From contig OX459101.1 in NCBI GenBank assembly GCA_949775045.1, positions 15,523,180 through 15,587,179 of the forward strand: a DNA stretch of 64,000 bases. The letters run 5' to 3'. Position 1 is the first letter of the stretch. Every line of letters starts with the position of its first letter. The notes below the pieces were generated by a model. The model saw only the letters and a program-made list of their open reading frames with translations. It did no database searches and was not told the origin of the DNA. Positions 1-12,525 of the stretch are shown here, in pieces. The translations under genes were made by a program, and so were the position numbers. Source of the stretch: Metridium senile (lineage: Eukaryota; Cnidaria; Anthozoa; Actiniaria; Metridiidae).

Positions 1-692
1 AATGTTATGTTCATTATATACATGTAATTATCAAAGAAAACAAAATAAAACTTTTTTTGACACGAAGTTTACGTAAAGCTGTGTGACATATTGATATTTT
101 CACATGTGAAAATAACATATTATGTTCATGTTTGATATCAAATTTTTGAAACAGAGAAATATAGGTATTTCATTCACAATTATATAATAATACATTATTT
201 GAAACATACAGGAAAATCATTAAAAAAATGACAAGATTGGCAAGTTACCTAATGTATGTAACAGGTGATATGGCAAAAATGTAAAGAGCAGGTTTTAATT
301 CATATTACACACTTTCCTAACAAGCGTGAAAATTGTTGATTTTCATCGTCATACGACAAGAACCTGCAAGCAGCCTATAATAATTTTTCCCAACATGATT
401 GCTAAGGTGTCGATTGCAAACATAAATATTAGAGTGAATTACACCCATGAAGTAGACTACTTTAATACTGGGTGGGTCTAAGTGACTTGGTAGTTTCATT
501 GATTGACTGACATGCAAGGCTGACAAGAATTGGTTGAATTGTAGTGTATATATTCTTGGGGTACATGTTACATCATAGCTACAATGAGGGTGGAACCAAA
601 TGAAATATACTAGGGAATATTACAATCATTTACATGTGACCCCTGTCCCCTACTCTCAGGTTCATTAAAATGGTTTAATTATTTGAACTTAC
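1..692 (-). other. Downstream intron/3' part of the DUF3987 gene
   Basis: No convincing coding exon is seen here. On the minus strand the DUF3987 exon ends at a good donor (gtaagt at 692), so this stretch should be intron plus, possibly, a short terminal exon. One candidate follows an acceptor at about 502-510 (catgtcag) and would add about 14 codons in phase 0 before a stop. This is weak. The rest of the gene may lie beyond the window's left edge. Confidence 0.35.
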
Positions 693-1811
693 CGCCTCTG
701 CTACTCCCCCATATGCCAATAACGTGTCATGGAGGGTCAATGCCATGCACATGGTGGTTTCTGTGATGACAGCAGGAGTCGGTCCTGCTAATTGGTGTAG
801 AGCTTTCCCCAAACGGTGCCACAAAACATGCAAGTTCAGGGCAAGTCGCATAGCATTCTTTCCCGTTTTTGCATTGCATTCGGGAGTGAAACTACCCGAA
901 TGCTCTGGCGTTTCGTTGCTGTTGTGACGCTTACAATATTTTAAGTATTGCTCGCGGGCTGAGGCATTGAGTGTGTATTCAACTGCAGTATCCTGGTGAT
1001 GCTCTTGGTATATTTGTTCGTATACTGTCCCAAGGCCTTTTAAAGGACTCTCTTGTAGAGATTTTGAACTATTCTCCATAGTTTCGATGTCTACTTTTTC
1101 ACTGTTTTTGTAGAGCATCAAAATCCTATCAGCGAAACCATTTCTCGAAGCAACAACTTTAGGCCAGACATCGGTGAGAAAACGTCGCGGAGTAGTAAAC
1201 GTTGTCATACTCATTCGGGCACTCTGGACTCCAGTGCGCTTACCTTGACTTCCTTTCACGGTATACCAATAGTCCCCATCATATAGCTTACACATCCGCT
1301 CCATGGTGAGAGATGTATGGGAGACGGACTTTGATGTGGACATCAGTTTATGCATGAAGCTATATCCTTCGTCTATGCAAAGTACGGGTACGTGGGCTTG
1401 ATTCCCACCTTTTTGGCAGTTCACGAAGTGGTTAAACAAACCACTGGACGATGTTTCATCGACAAGAAGGCTGCGGTCGATGCGAGGTTCGAGGTGTGAT
1501 ATCAATGGCGTCACACAACCAATGTTACATGCTGGCGTCTTTCCAGCCCCAGATGGCGCCAAACCAACAAGAAAAATATTCCCCTTTTCTTTCCAAGAGT
1601 CAAAGAGCTTGATCGTGGTATTACCGATCAAAGCACTTGTACAGGGTAGCATCGCCGCGAGAAGCAATTCTGAAGAAGTGCCATGGCTTTTCGCGTAAAC
1701 ATCTAACCATTGATAAACATTTACGGGGGCTATTTCATCCCATGGAACACTAATTTGTGCCAGCTTCGACTCCAGATCTTGTACGGAATTAATTTCTCCT
1801 GATGTAGCCAT
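693..1811 (-). CDS. DUF3987-type P-loop ATPase (helicase/primase-associated), first exon
   Basis: One open exon encodes 373 residues from an ATG in good context (aaaATGG). The protein shows a Walker A motif GLAPSGAGKT at residues 83-92, a Walker B-like VPVLCIDE at 141-148, a TTFTTP segment near 203-208 resembling a sensor strand, and GFADR near 225-229 that could supply an arginine finger. This order fits DUF3987 proteins, which are P-loop ATPases often tied to primase or helicase functions in phages and mobile elements. The exon ends in phase 0 at GCG|gtaagt, so the C-terminus is on further exons. There are no internal stops. The cellular role is unknown; it could be a domesticated or still mobile element gene. 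No partner gene is adjacent. Confidence 0.72.
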
Positions 1812-2040
1812 TTTCCACTAAATAAACTGATCCATGCGATAAAAAACCTCTAAAAAACTACGGTGAATCACTTGAGCTGACTTGACAAGAAACTCTTGAC
1901 AACACGTTGTGGAAAAGTCCAAACCACAGCCTCGTTTTCAAACATGTTACATCTTTAGTGATTGGCTAAAAACATTGCCTCGTTCCCAGTGACTCCAAAA
2001 CAGGAATCCTGCAAATAATGCCTCGTTGCCGTGTTTAGAC
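1812..2040. other. Spacer upstream of the DUF3987 ORF
   Basis: Presumed promoter and 5' leader for the minus-strand gene. Motifs like cctcgttcccagtg occur here and, in related form, in the inverted-repeat arms at 18.5 and 21.75 kb. No clear TATA box. Confidence 0.3.
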
Positions 2041-2605
2041 ACAGGAATCCCGAACAGTCAACCCATCGATCGAAGCGATCCACCGATCTACAGAACCACC
2101 GATCTACTGATCCATCGATCTAATCGATCCATCGATCTAATCGATCCATCGATCTAATCGATCCATCGATCTACCGATCCATCGATCTAATCGATCCATC
2201 GATCTAATCGATCCATCGATCTACCGATCCATCGATCTAATCGATCCATCGATCTAATCGATCCGTCGATCTACCGATCCATCGATCTAATCGATCCATC
2301 GATCTAATCGATCCATCGATCTAATCGATCCGTCGTTCTAATCGATCCATCGATCTACTGATCCATCGATCTACCGATCCATCGATCTAATTGATCGATC
2401 TAATCGATCCATCGATCTAATCGATCCGTCGATCTACCGATCCATCGATCTAATCGATCCATCGATCTAATCGATCCGTCGTTCTAATCGATCCATCGAT
2501 CTACTGATCCATCGATCTACCGATCCATCGATCTAATTGATCAATCTAATCGATCCATCGATCTACCGATCTAAGGATCCATCGAACTAAGGATCCGTCA
2601 ATCGA
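2041..2605. repeat. 17-bp minisatellite (atcgatccatcgatcta)n
   Basis: About 560 bp of tandem units close to atcgatccatcgatcta, with variants (ccgatc, ctgatc, ccgtcgttcta) ordered in higher-order blocks. The unit contains nested ATCGAT palindromes, so single strands could fold. No coding potential. Confidence 0.9.
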
Positions 2606-2656
2606 AATATCTAAAGTCTCCGAATCACTATCCAATGACACAGTAACTGTCTGACG

Positions 2657-3160
2657 TCACCGGTGACTTGTTATACCGTGCACCAACCGTTTAGGACGAA
2701 TTTGACCTTTAGTTTTCCTATTTACTAATCTACCTATTAATCTCCATGTACTCTTAAGATTGCATTTATTTTCCTCGAACTTTAGTGAAAAATATTTTTG
2801 TTTTTGTGACTTAATTAAATTTGTTAATACATTGGAATATTTCTTGAACTGTTGTATTTTTTGATTATCGTTTGATTTAAAGTGAGTTCGATACATTGAG
2901 TTTTTACGTTTAATTGACCTTAAACTTCCTCTAGATATCCACGGGTTAGTCAATTGTTTAGCTTTTTTCTTAGAAGCCTTTTTTAAAGGTGTATGTTTAT
3001 TTACTATATCACTTATTGAATTCAGAACGCTAGTTGTTGTTCACATCGAGAACAGCGTCATACTTTTCTGGCCAGTTGATATGATTAAGTTCTTCTAGAA
3101 AGGCATTTTCATTAAAGTTAGAGTAATCTCGATAATAGGTTGGAATCTCGTAGTATGCTA
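2657..3160 (-). pseudogene. Non-LTR retrotransposon relic (endonuclease-RT linker)
   Basis: The minus strand encodes a 98-aa open piece beginning near NPWISRGSLRSIKRKNSMY, typical of the segment between the endonuclease and reverse transcriptase of jockey/CR1-like LINEs. Reading further upstream (to about 3160), two other frames continue the same protein (a NENAFLEELNHINWPEKYD-like piece, then a VNKHTPLKKASKKK-like piece), so at least one frameshift and stop break the ORF. Endonuclease core and RT catalytic motifs are absent. This is a dead fragment truncated at both ends; the minisatellite lies just downstream. Confidence 0.7.
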
Positions 3161-3361
3161 TACCATGTACTCTCTAGAGATTAATTTAAGCCTACTATGA
3201 AATATATATATATAATGTTTTTTCGAGATTGGGGCGTCCATAGCAACGCTAGGTTCCTATGGGGGATTTTTCTTCTTGGCTTTTTATTGGCATGGTAAGA
3301 TATTTAGGTAAATCAATTTTAAGTACTGCTAGGCTGCATTGTTTGAACGAATTTAGCCTAA
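3161..3361. other. Non-coding spacer
   Basis: AT-rich sequence between the LINE relic and the 4.2-kb duplication. Nothing recognised. Confidence 0.3.
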
Positions 3362-4339
3362 TTTTGTAAATTTAAAAGATAATACTTTTAAATGAAACGC
3401 GCTCTTATTTTTAGAGAGTTATTTATCTCCCTCATCACGCGCATATTTTAATACGAAGGACTATTGTACCTCATTTTTCGAGTCTTCCGTTGAGATAAAC
3501 TAATCCGATTACTCGGTATGTTACATGGAGTCACACCGTAATTTTCAATATTCCGCAAAAGACGTTTGGGATACAACTGATTCAATCTTTTATTGACCTT
3601 ATCAAATTATTTTGATGTATTTTGTTATATATGTTATAACTTGCTTGAGAGCTTTGTTAGACTATATATTTTTTCAATGTAACTTTTCATTTCGTTTGAT
3701 AGACATTTTAATGTCATTAAAGGTCATCCAAAGCAGACGTTTAGCTGGTAAGCTTTGCGCTTAGCTCTTGGCGTTTGTTGTTTTGCAATGTATTTCCCTT
3801 GCCATTGTTAAGATTTGACAGCTACCGGTGAATTTCTGTCTATCAGATTTGACTGCTACTCATGAATTCCTGTCCATCACGCGTAAATTTGCAACCATGG
3901 AAAATGTCCCGCGACCATATCAATTTATTACAATTTTGAATTATTGTTATTTCGAAACAATACACTGCTTGTTTTGTTACTAAATTGAAAGTTTGCGAGC
4001 GTCGGTGTCGGTGATGAATAATAGATAACAGGTGATTTTTCTTTGAGAAGTCATTTAAGCCGGTGCTCTGGGTTCCAGAGGCTCGAGTAGGCATTGAGGA
4101 GCGGAAGGGGAAAAGATGTCGATCCTCAGGAGATAGATCCTCTGGAACCCAGGGTGGTAAGCCTGCGTAGTTTCGAAAAACTATTAGTTGTGACCAGAGT
4201 TCCACCTTTTATCACAAAAACTTTAGTGTTGTGTTCTCGGGAAGTATATCAAAACTGACTGTTGACATGTGTCAATCTTATTTACATATTTACACTGAAA
4301 ACTGTTCTGTGAGAAAGGAAAACTATCTCAAATGCAAAA

Positions 4340-5940
4340 TAAAATAACTAAACCGTTTATTAATAATGATTTAAAATACAATATATCTAAGCTAATATAT
4401 GGTACTGAAGATTGACTTTCACGAGAAGGTCTTCAAGAGTTTGTTTTACTGAGAGTTGTCATCAAGTGTGGATAAATGAACTCGAAAGATATAGAACAGG
4501 TCCTAGTATTATCAGACATCCATCAAAACTTAGATTCCAAGGCATTTCAGATTGTTAGGGGGTTAATTTGTTCATCTAGGAATAGTTTATGTGTTATCTT
4601 GTATGCTAATTAGCGGCAAAAAGGTTAGGTACATTTATGCAAATCCATTGACTTTGAGCTTGTTATCTTATTTTCCAACGAAAATTAAAAACGACCCTGC
4701 GCTGTAGTTTTTGAAAAAACAACAAGAAAAGGTTATTGGATTATATAATATAGTTAGATTCTAACGCGGGCTCTCTGATTGGTCCAAAACCGTGAATTAT
4801 TCCACCAAAAAGCTTTTCGAAGGAATAGCAAAAACAGTTGTCGTTTGCTTCTTGTTCACTTTTCAAAATGGCGTCCAAAAATGTCGAGCAAATATTTTGT
4901 TGTTGTTCAAAAGTGGATATTAACAAATTAAAAACAACAAAAACTCTCAATGCATAACATTAGAGTTAGTAAAAACATATCTTCGCTCAGTTTTTTCACA
5001 CCGAAAATCGTATCGGCCTTTTCTACTTATTTCATTTCAAGTCTCAGACAATTATTATTTTATTTGGAATTTTGCTGCAAACGTCCGCAAGCGGAGCACC
5101 ATACTTTAGAAAAAATGGTAACCCATCGAGTTGATTTTTCATCGACCGACACAGGAAGCCCACGCTCTCCGTACGTCCGTCCGTCCATGCCATACGTCCG
5201 TGTACATCGCGATTCTGATTGGCTACTTATTTATGGCGGGAATTGAAGAGGGCGCGCGCGGTCGTTGTGTTTAGTGTACTTTTATCAACTGGCAAAGTCT
5301 CAGAAAATAAATATTTACTTGAATTTTGCCGCAAATGTCCTTAAATGGCTTGATAAGAAAAGACTAATAAATATAGTAAAAAGCGCAAAAATTATTAAAA
5401 GGAGGTGATTTATCTTGCACTGTTTTTGTCAAATCTGTCTTTTTAATTTTAAAATTGTTATTATGAATCGATATCAGCCTAAATGCTTTTAGGTGTAAAA
5501 TTTTAAATTTTAATTTATGTTTTTTTCCACATTAATTTTGTGTGGTTTTTGATGGATTACAACATAAAAAGCTTCCTATCCCGGTCAGGCTAGCATTAAC
5601 GCACTAATATTTTCACCTCGGCCGGGTGACGCTAACAATTTGTGCATTCTCAATTCTTGCTTATCCCTCTGAAGGATTTACCTAGAGACTTTATTTTTTA
5701 TAGTCGCCTCAAAAAAACAATACATTTCTTCTATACTTTGCTATTGACAAAAGTGGACCTAAAATGCTGGCTGCTTTAAATTAGCTTAACAAAGAAGCCA
5801 TCATAATAGTTTCAATTCATTAATTATGAAGTAGATTCTCAATGATTTTCTCTGAAATTGCTTCTCGGTTTATACGATCAAAAAGATCTTTAACTACAAA
5901 ATGTTTGAAGAGATGATTATGTGGGACGTTTCCATTAAAC
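4340..5940. repeat. Family R copy 1 (unit A)
   Basis: A repeat of about 1.6 kb shared by six places in the window. Landmarks in order: aataaaataactaaa, catctaggaatagtttatg, gctaattagcggcaaa, ctctgattggtccaaaacc, cgaaaatcg, agtctcagaaaa, aaggaggtgattt, ggtcaggctagcattaacgc and tcattaattatgaagtag. It is interrupted by an S-type insertion at 5092-5262. No intact protein is encoded. Confidence 0.75.
5092..5262. repeat. S-type insertion (atggtaacccatcgagttga)
   Basis: A ~170-bp segment (gcggagcaccatactttag ... tttatggcgggaattgaag) recurs at 9350-9525 and, more diverged, at 25165-25310. It contains a run of cgtacgtccgtccgtcc. In unit A the junction with R is scarred by deletion. Confidence 0.6.
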
Positions 5941-6099
5941 CCGTTGAATATAAAGTCCAATTAAACACAGCAAATCGATTTCATTCGTATTAACCTTTTG
6001 TTTCCTTTCTTAGTTTTTGATTAAGACATCAGTTTGAAAGTTTGATCAATTCCCTGCAATTCCCTAGAACATGCAACAAACATATATTTAATAACGCAT

Positions 6100-7443
6100 G
6101 CATACGAAGACCAATAAAATAACTAAAACGTCTATTAATGGTGATTTCTCATAACATTAAGCCAGATTTAGTAAAAATACAATTTAACTAATAAATGGTT
6201 TGATCACGGGAAGGTCTTCAAGTGTTTGTTTTACTAAGAGCTGTCATCAAGTACAAATAAATGATCTCGCAAGACATAGAACAGGTCTTAGTACTATCAG
6301 ACATCCATCAAAACATAGATTCCAAGGCATTTGGGATGGTTTGGGGGTTAATTTGTTCATCTAGGAATAGTTTATGTGTTATCTTGTATGCTAATTAGCG
6401 GCAAATTGGTTAGTAAATTTATGCAAGTCCATTGACTTTGAGCTTGTTATATTTTCCAACCAAAAAAAATGATCCCGTGCTCTAGTTTGTTGAAATACAA
6501 CACGAAAAAGTTACTGTATTTTATAATATAGTTGGATTTTACCACGCGCTCTGATTGGTCCAAAACCATGGATTATTTCACCGAAAAGCTCGCATTTTCG
6601 AAGGAACAACAAAAAAAGTTGTTGTTCGCTTCTTGTTCAGTTGTCAAAATGGTGTCCAAAAATGTCGAAGTAATATTTTCTTGTTGTTTAAAAGTGGATA
6701 TAAACAAATTGAAAACAACAAAAACACTCAATGCATAACATCAGAGTTACTAAAAATATATCTTAGCTCAGTTATTTTTAAAAAATGCCATTTTTTATCA
6801 CACCGAAAATCGCCTTTTTTTACTTTTTTTCAGACCATCGAGTTCGCATACGGTCGTTGTGTTTAATGTACTTTTATCAACTGGCAAAGTCTCAGACAAG
6901 AAATATTTACTTGAATTTTGCCGCAAATGTCCTTAAATGGCTTGATAAGAAAAGACTAATAAATATAGTAAAAAGCGCAAAAATTATTAAAAGGAGGTGA
7001 TTTATCTTGCACTGTTTTTGTCAAATCTGTCTTTGGGCCATAAGTTTGTATTATTATTATTTTAATTTTAAAATTGTTATTATGAATCGATATCAGCCTA
7101 AATGCTTGTAGGTGTAAAATTTTAAAGATATTTTTTTTTCCACATTTTGTGTGGTTTTTGATGGATTACAACATAAAAAGCTCCCTATCCCGGTCAGGCT
7201 AGCATTAACGCACTAATATTTTCACCTCGGCCGGGTGACGCTAACAATTTGTGCATTCTCAATTCTTGCTTATCCCTTTGAAGGATTTACCTAGAGACTT
7301 TTTTTTTTATAGTCGCCTCAAAAAACATTAAATTTCTTCTATACTTTGCTATTGACAAAAGTGGACCTAAAATGCTGGCTGCTTTAAATTAGCTTAACAA
7401 AGAAGCCATCATAATAGTTTCAATTCATTAATTATGAAGTAGA
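6100..7443. repeat. Family R copy 2 (unit A)
   Basis: Same landmark order as copy 1, about 10-15% diverged by eye, and cut at its 3' side by the duplication junction. The apparent ORFs of 60-100 aa are AT-rich, overlap in several frames and recur only because the repeat recurs. Confidence 0.75.
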
Positions 7444-10400
7444 TTTTTGTAAATTTAAAAGATAATACATTTAAATAAAACGCGCTCTTATTTTTAGAGA
7501 GTTATTTATCTCCCTCATCACGCGCATATTTCAATACGAAGGACTATTGTACCTCATTTTTCGAGTCTTCCGTTGAGATAAACTAATCCGATTACTCGGT
7601 ATGTTACATGGAGTCACACCGCAATTTTCAATATTCCGCAAAGGACGTTTGGGATACAACTGATTCAATCTGTTATTGACCTTATCAAATTATTTTGATG
7701 TATTTTGTTATATATGTTATAACTTGCTTGAGAGCTTCGTTAGACTATATATTTTTTCAATGTAACTTTTCATTTCGTTTGATAGACATTAAGGTCATCC
7801 AAAGCAGACGTTTAGCTGGTAAGCTTTGCGCTTAGCTCTTGGCGTTTGTTGTTTTGCAATGTATTTCCCTTGCCATTGTTAAGATTTGACAGCTACCGGT
7901 GAATTCCTGTCTATCAGATTTGACTGCTACTCGTGAATTCCTGTCCATCACGCGTAAATTTGCAACCATTGAAAATGTCCCGCGACCATATCAATTTATT
8001 ACAATTTTGAATTATTGTTATTTCGAAACAATACACTGCTTGTTGCGTTACTAAATTGAAAGTTTGCGAACGTCGGTGTCGGTGATGAATAATAGATAAC
8101 AGGTGATTTTTCTTTGAGAAGTCATTTAAGCCGGTGCTCTGGTTTCCAGAGGCTCGAGTAGGCATTGAGGAGCGGAAGGGGAGAAGATGTCGATCCTCAG
8201 GAGATAGATCCTCTGGAACCCAGGGTGGTAAGCCTGCTTTTTTTCGAAAAACTATTAGTTGTGACTAGAGTTGCACCTTTTATCACAAAACCTTAAGTGT
8301 TGTGTTCTCGGGAAGTAGATCAAAACTGACTGTTGACATGTGTCAATCTTATTTATATATTTACACTGAAAACTGTTCTATGAGAAAGGAAAATTATGTC
8401 AAATTCAAAAAAGGACAAATAAAATAACTAAACCGTTTATTAATAATGATTTAAAATACAATATATCTAAGCTAATATATATATGGTACTGAAGATTGAC
8501 TTTCACGGGAAGGTCTTCAAGAGTTTGTTTTATTGAGAGTTGTCATCAAGTCGGTGGATAAATGATTTCGAAAGATATAGAACAGGTCCTAGTATTATCA
8601 TCCATCAAAACTTAGATTCCAAGGCATTTCAGATTGTTAGGGGGTTAATTTGTTCATCTAGGAATAGTGTTATCTTGTATGCTAATTAGCGGCAAAAAGG
8701 TTAGGTACATTTATGCAAATCCATTGACTTTGAGCTTGTTATCTTATTTTCCAACGAAAATTAAAAACGACCCTGCGCTCTAGTTTTTGAAAAAAACAAC
8801 AAGAAAAGGTTATTGGATTATATAATATAGTTAGATTCTAACGCGGGCTCTCTGATTGGTCCAAAACTGTGAATTATTCCACCAAAAAGCTTTTCGAAGG
8901 AATAGCAAAAAAGTTGTCGTTTGCTTCTTGTTCACTTTTCAAAATGGCGTCCAAAAATGTCGAGCAAATATTTTGTTGTTTGTTCAAAAGTGGATATAAA
9001 CAAATTAAAAACAACAAAAACTCTCAATGCATAACATTAGAGTTAGTAAAAACATATCTTCGCTCAGTTTTTTCACACCGAAAATCATATCGGCCTTTTC
9101 TACTTATTTCATTTTTTTCGGGACGTACGGTCTTTGTGTCCAATGTACTTTTATGAACTGTTAAAGTCTCAGACAATTATTATTTTATTTTGAATTTTGC
9201 CGCAAACGTCCTTAATTGGTTTGAGAAGGAACGACTAGTAGAATGAGAAGAAAGAGCAAAAATTATTAAAAGGAGGGGGTATCTTGTAGTTTTGTGTCAT
9301 ACTCTTTTTGAGCCATACGTTTTTAGCGGAGCTCCGCGCGGGCCAAAGGCCCGCGCAAGCGGAGCACCATACTTTAGAAAAAATGGTAACCCATCGAGTT
9401 GATTTTTCATCGACCGACACAGGAAGCCCACGCTCTCCGTACGTCCGTCCGTCCATGCCATACGTCCGTGTACATCGCGATTCTGATTGGCTACTTATTT
9501 ATGGCGGGAATTGAAGAGGGCGCGCGCGGTCGTTGTGTTTAGTGTACTTTTATCAACTGGCAAAGTCTCAGAAAAGAAATATTTACTTGAATTTTGCCGC
9601 AAATGTCCTTAAATGGCTTGATAAGAAAAGACTAATAAATATAGTAAAAAGCGCAAAAATTATTAAAAGGAGGTGATTTATCTTGCACTGTTTTTGTCAA
9701 ATCTGTCTTTGGGCCATTAGTTTGTATTATTATTTTCTTTAATTTTAAAATTGTTATTATGAATCGATATCAGCCTAAATGCTTTTAGGTGTAAAATTTT
9801 AAAGATATTTTTTTTCCACATTTTGTGTGGTTTTTGATGGATTATACAACATAAAAAGCTTCCTATCCCGGTCAGGCTAGCATTAACGCACTAATATTTT
9901 CACCTCGGCCGGGTGACGCTAACAATTTGTGCATGCTCAATTCTTGCTTATCCCTCTGAAGGATTTACCTAGAGACTTTATTTTTTATAGTCGCCTCAAA
10001 AAAACAATACATTTCTTCTATACTTTGCTATTGACAAAAGTGGACCTAAAATGCTGGCTGCTTTAAATTAGCTTAACAAAGAAGCCATCATAATAGTTTC
10101 AATTCATTAATTATGAAGTAGATTCTCAATGATTTTCTCTGAAATTGCTTCTCGGTTTATACGATCAAAAAGATCTTTAACTACAAAATGTTTGAAGAGA
10201 TGATTATGTGGGACGTTTCCATTAAACCCGTTGAATATAAAGTCCAATTAAACACAGCAAATCGATTTCATTCGTATTAACCTTTTGTTTCCTTTCTTAG
10301 TTTTTGATTAAGACATCAGTTTGAAAGTTTGATCAATTCCCTGCAATTCCCTAGAACATGCAACAAACATATATTTAATAACGCATGCATACGAAGACCA

Positions 10401-11735
10401 ATAAAATAACTAAAACGTCTATTAATGGTGATTTCTCATAACATTAAGCCAGATTTAGTAAAAATACAATTTAACTAATAAATGGTTTGATCACGGGAAG
10501 GTCTTCAAGTGTTTGTTTTACTAAGAGCTGTCATCAAGTACAAATAAATGATCTCGCAAGACATAGAACAGGTCTTAGTACTATCAGACATCCATCAAAA
10601 CATAGATTCCAAGGCATTTGGGATGGTTTGGGGGTTAATTTGTTCATCTAGGAATAGTTTATGTGTTATCTTGTATGCTAATTAGCGGCAAATTGGTTAG
10701 TAAATTTATGCAAGTCCATTGACTTTGAGCTTGTTATATTTTCCAACCAAAAAAAATGATCCCGTGCTCTAGTTTGTTGAAATACAACACGAAAAAGTTA
10801 CTGTATTTTATAATATAGTTGGATTTTACCACGCGCTCTGATTGGTCCAAAACCATGGATTATTTCACCGAAAAGCTCGCATTTTCGAAGGAAGAACAAA
10901 AAAAGTTGTTGTTCGCTTCTTGTTCAGTTGTCAAAATGGTGTCCAAAAATGTCGAAGTAATATTTTCTTGTTGTTTAAAAGTGGATATAAACAAATTGAA
11001 AACAACAAAAACACTCAATGCATAACATCAGAGTTACTAAAAATATATCTTCGCTCAGTTATTTTTAAAAAATGCCATTTTTTATCACACCGAAAATCGC
11101 CTTTTTGTACTTTTTTTCAGACCATCGAGTTCGCATACGGTCGTTGTGTTTAGTGTACTTTTATCAACTGGCAAAGTCTCAGAAAAGAAATATTTACTTG
11201 AATTTTGCCGCAAATGTCCTTAAATGGCTTGATAAGAAAAGACTAATAAATATAGTAAAAAGCGCAAAAATTATTAAAAGGAGGTGATTTATCTTGCACT
11301 GTTTTTGTCAAATCTGTCTTTGGGCCACAAGTTTGTATTATTATTTTTTTTAATTTTAAAATTGTTATTATGAATCGATATCAGCCTAAATCCTTTTAGG
11401 TGTAAAATTTTAAAGATATTTTTTTCCACATTTTGTGTGGTTTTTGATGGATTACAACATAAAAAGCTCCCTATCCCGGTCAGGCTAGCATTAACGCACT
11501 AATATTTTCACCTCGGCCGGGTGACGCTAACAATTTGTGCATTCTCAATTCTTGCTTATCGCTTTGAAGGATTTACCTAGAGACTTTTTTTTTTATAGTC
11601 GCCTCAAAAAACAATAAATTTCTTCTATACTTTGCTATTGACAAAAGTGGACCTAAAATGCTGGCTGCTTTAAATTAGCTTAACAAAGAAGCCATCATAA
11701 TAGTTTCAATTCATTAATTATGAAGTAGATTCTCA
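7444..11735. repeat. Unit B of the ~4.2-kb tandem duplication
   Basis: Second copy, running from the junction at 7443/7444 to about 11735, where the R repeat continues into its longer natural 3' tail (to about 11985). It keeps the segment at 9110-9350 missing from unit A, including a GC-rich hairpin near 9335-9357 (gcgcgggcc aaa ggcccgcgc). Point differences are few, so the duplication is recent relative to the divergence between the R copies. Confidence 0.88.
8410..10230. repeat. Family R copy 3 (unit B) with S insertion
   Basis: Counterpart of copy 1. It holds the more complete S-associated segment at 9110-9525, including the hairpin that unit A lost. Confidence 0.75.
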
Positions 11736-11985
11736 ATGATTGTCTCTGAAACTTCCTATCGCTTCATTATAGACGATGTCAGCTAGACCTTTAATTATAA
11801 AATTATTATAGATATATTATGTGAGCCGTTTTCCATTGAATCCTTTGAATATCGATCAGGTCCAGTTAAACACAGAATATCGATTTTTTCGAATAGACCA
11901 TTTTTTAACAATAATTACTGTTTCTTTTCTTTTTTTTTGATTAAGACATTTGAAATATTTGAAATATTAAATTCAGTGGGGTAAT
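10390..11985. repeat. Family R copy 4 with full 3' tail
   Basis: Counterpart of copy 2 but extending past the duplication boundary into the tail seen also at 63.3-63.65 kb (tagacgatgtc, ttaaacacag, tcgaatagacc, ttttgattaagacatt). This shows the natural extent of R. Confidence 0.7.
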
Positions 11986-12089
11986 TAGAATATATATAAT
12001 TTTCAAAAAATGAGGCATGCGTTTAAACTTTAGAAAACAATTGATAGATAATGAGAGGCTCAAAGACAATGTTAAAAATATTGCCGTAG

Positions 12090-12258
12090 GCAAATTAATC
12101 GCATTTTGTAAAGATCGATCTTTCATAAATTTCAGGTTTTCCTTCTTTTTTCTTCTTGAATTGTTTTTCAGTATTTTTTTTTCCTTGTTCTTCTTGTTTT
12201 TCCGAGTTGTTCTTGTTGTTCTTGTTCTTGTTCTTGTTCTTGTTCTTGTCAATTAATG
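12090..12258. repeat. Degenerate (TTGTTC)n hexanucleotide repeat
   Basis: Pure TTGTTC units near 12213-12250, fading upstream into T/C-rich sequence. Open frames across it (for example TRTRTR or NKNKNK) are repeat artefacts. Confidence 0.8.
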
Positions 12259-12406
12259 CATAACAAACTAACAAATACGTAAGCTGGTAAGATATTTTAA
12301 TAAAAGATGTTATGACGTAACGCCCATTTATTTCACACTTGACACGGTTTTCTTTGTTATGCATAGGGATGTATCTCGGATATAAACCCCTTATTATACC
12401 AATTCA

Positions 12407-12460
12407 AGCTAAGGTTATACCTAGATTTAAACCCGGGTCTATATCTAGTTATAACCCTTG
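12407..12460. repeat. Short palindrome centred on CCCGGG
   Basis: aaggttatacctagattta on the left pairs with tatatctagttataaccctt on the right around cccggg. Likely the remnant of a small hairpin element. Confidence 0.5.
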
Positions 12461-12525
12461 CATTTATAATTCATTGCAACATTAGACTTAGAAATAATAT
12501 ATTAGACAGCGATTTTTGGCGAAAA

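Larger units (their letters stand above)
3362..7443. repeat. Unit A of a ~4.2-kb head-to-tail tandem duplication
   Basis: The sequence starting ttttgtaaatttaaaag at 3362 restarts at about 7444, directly after attatgaagtagat, and the two units then align almost base for base. Unit A lacks about 205 bp that unit B has near 9.11-9.35 kb. Each unit begins with ~950 bp of single-copy spacer and then carries two diverged R repeats in tandem. The short ORFs inside are repeat-derived and not conserved as genes. Confidence 0.88.

Noticed and set aside
2041..2605. CRISPR-like array
   Set aside because: Units are contiguous 17-bp repeats without unique spacers, in a eukaryotic context.
6532..7000. ORFs of 68-103 aa repeated at 10819-11287
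   Set aside because: They recur only because family R is repeated; copies at other loci have shifted frames.
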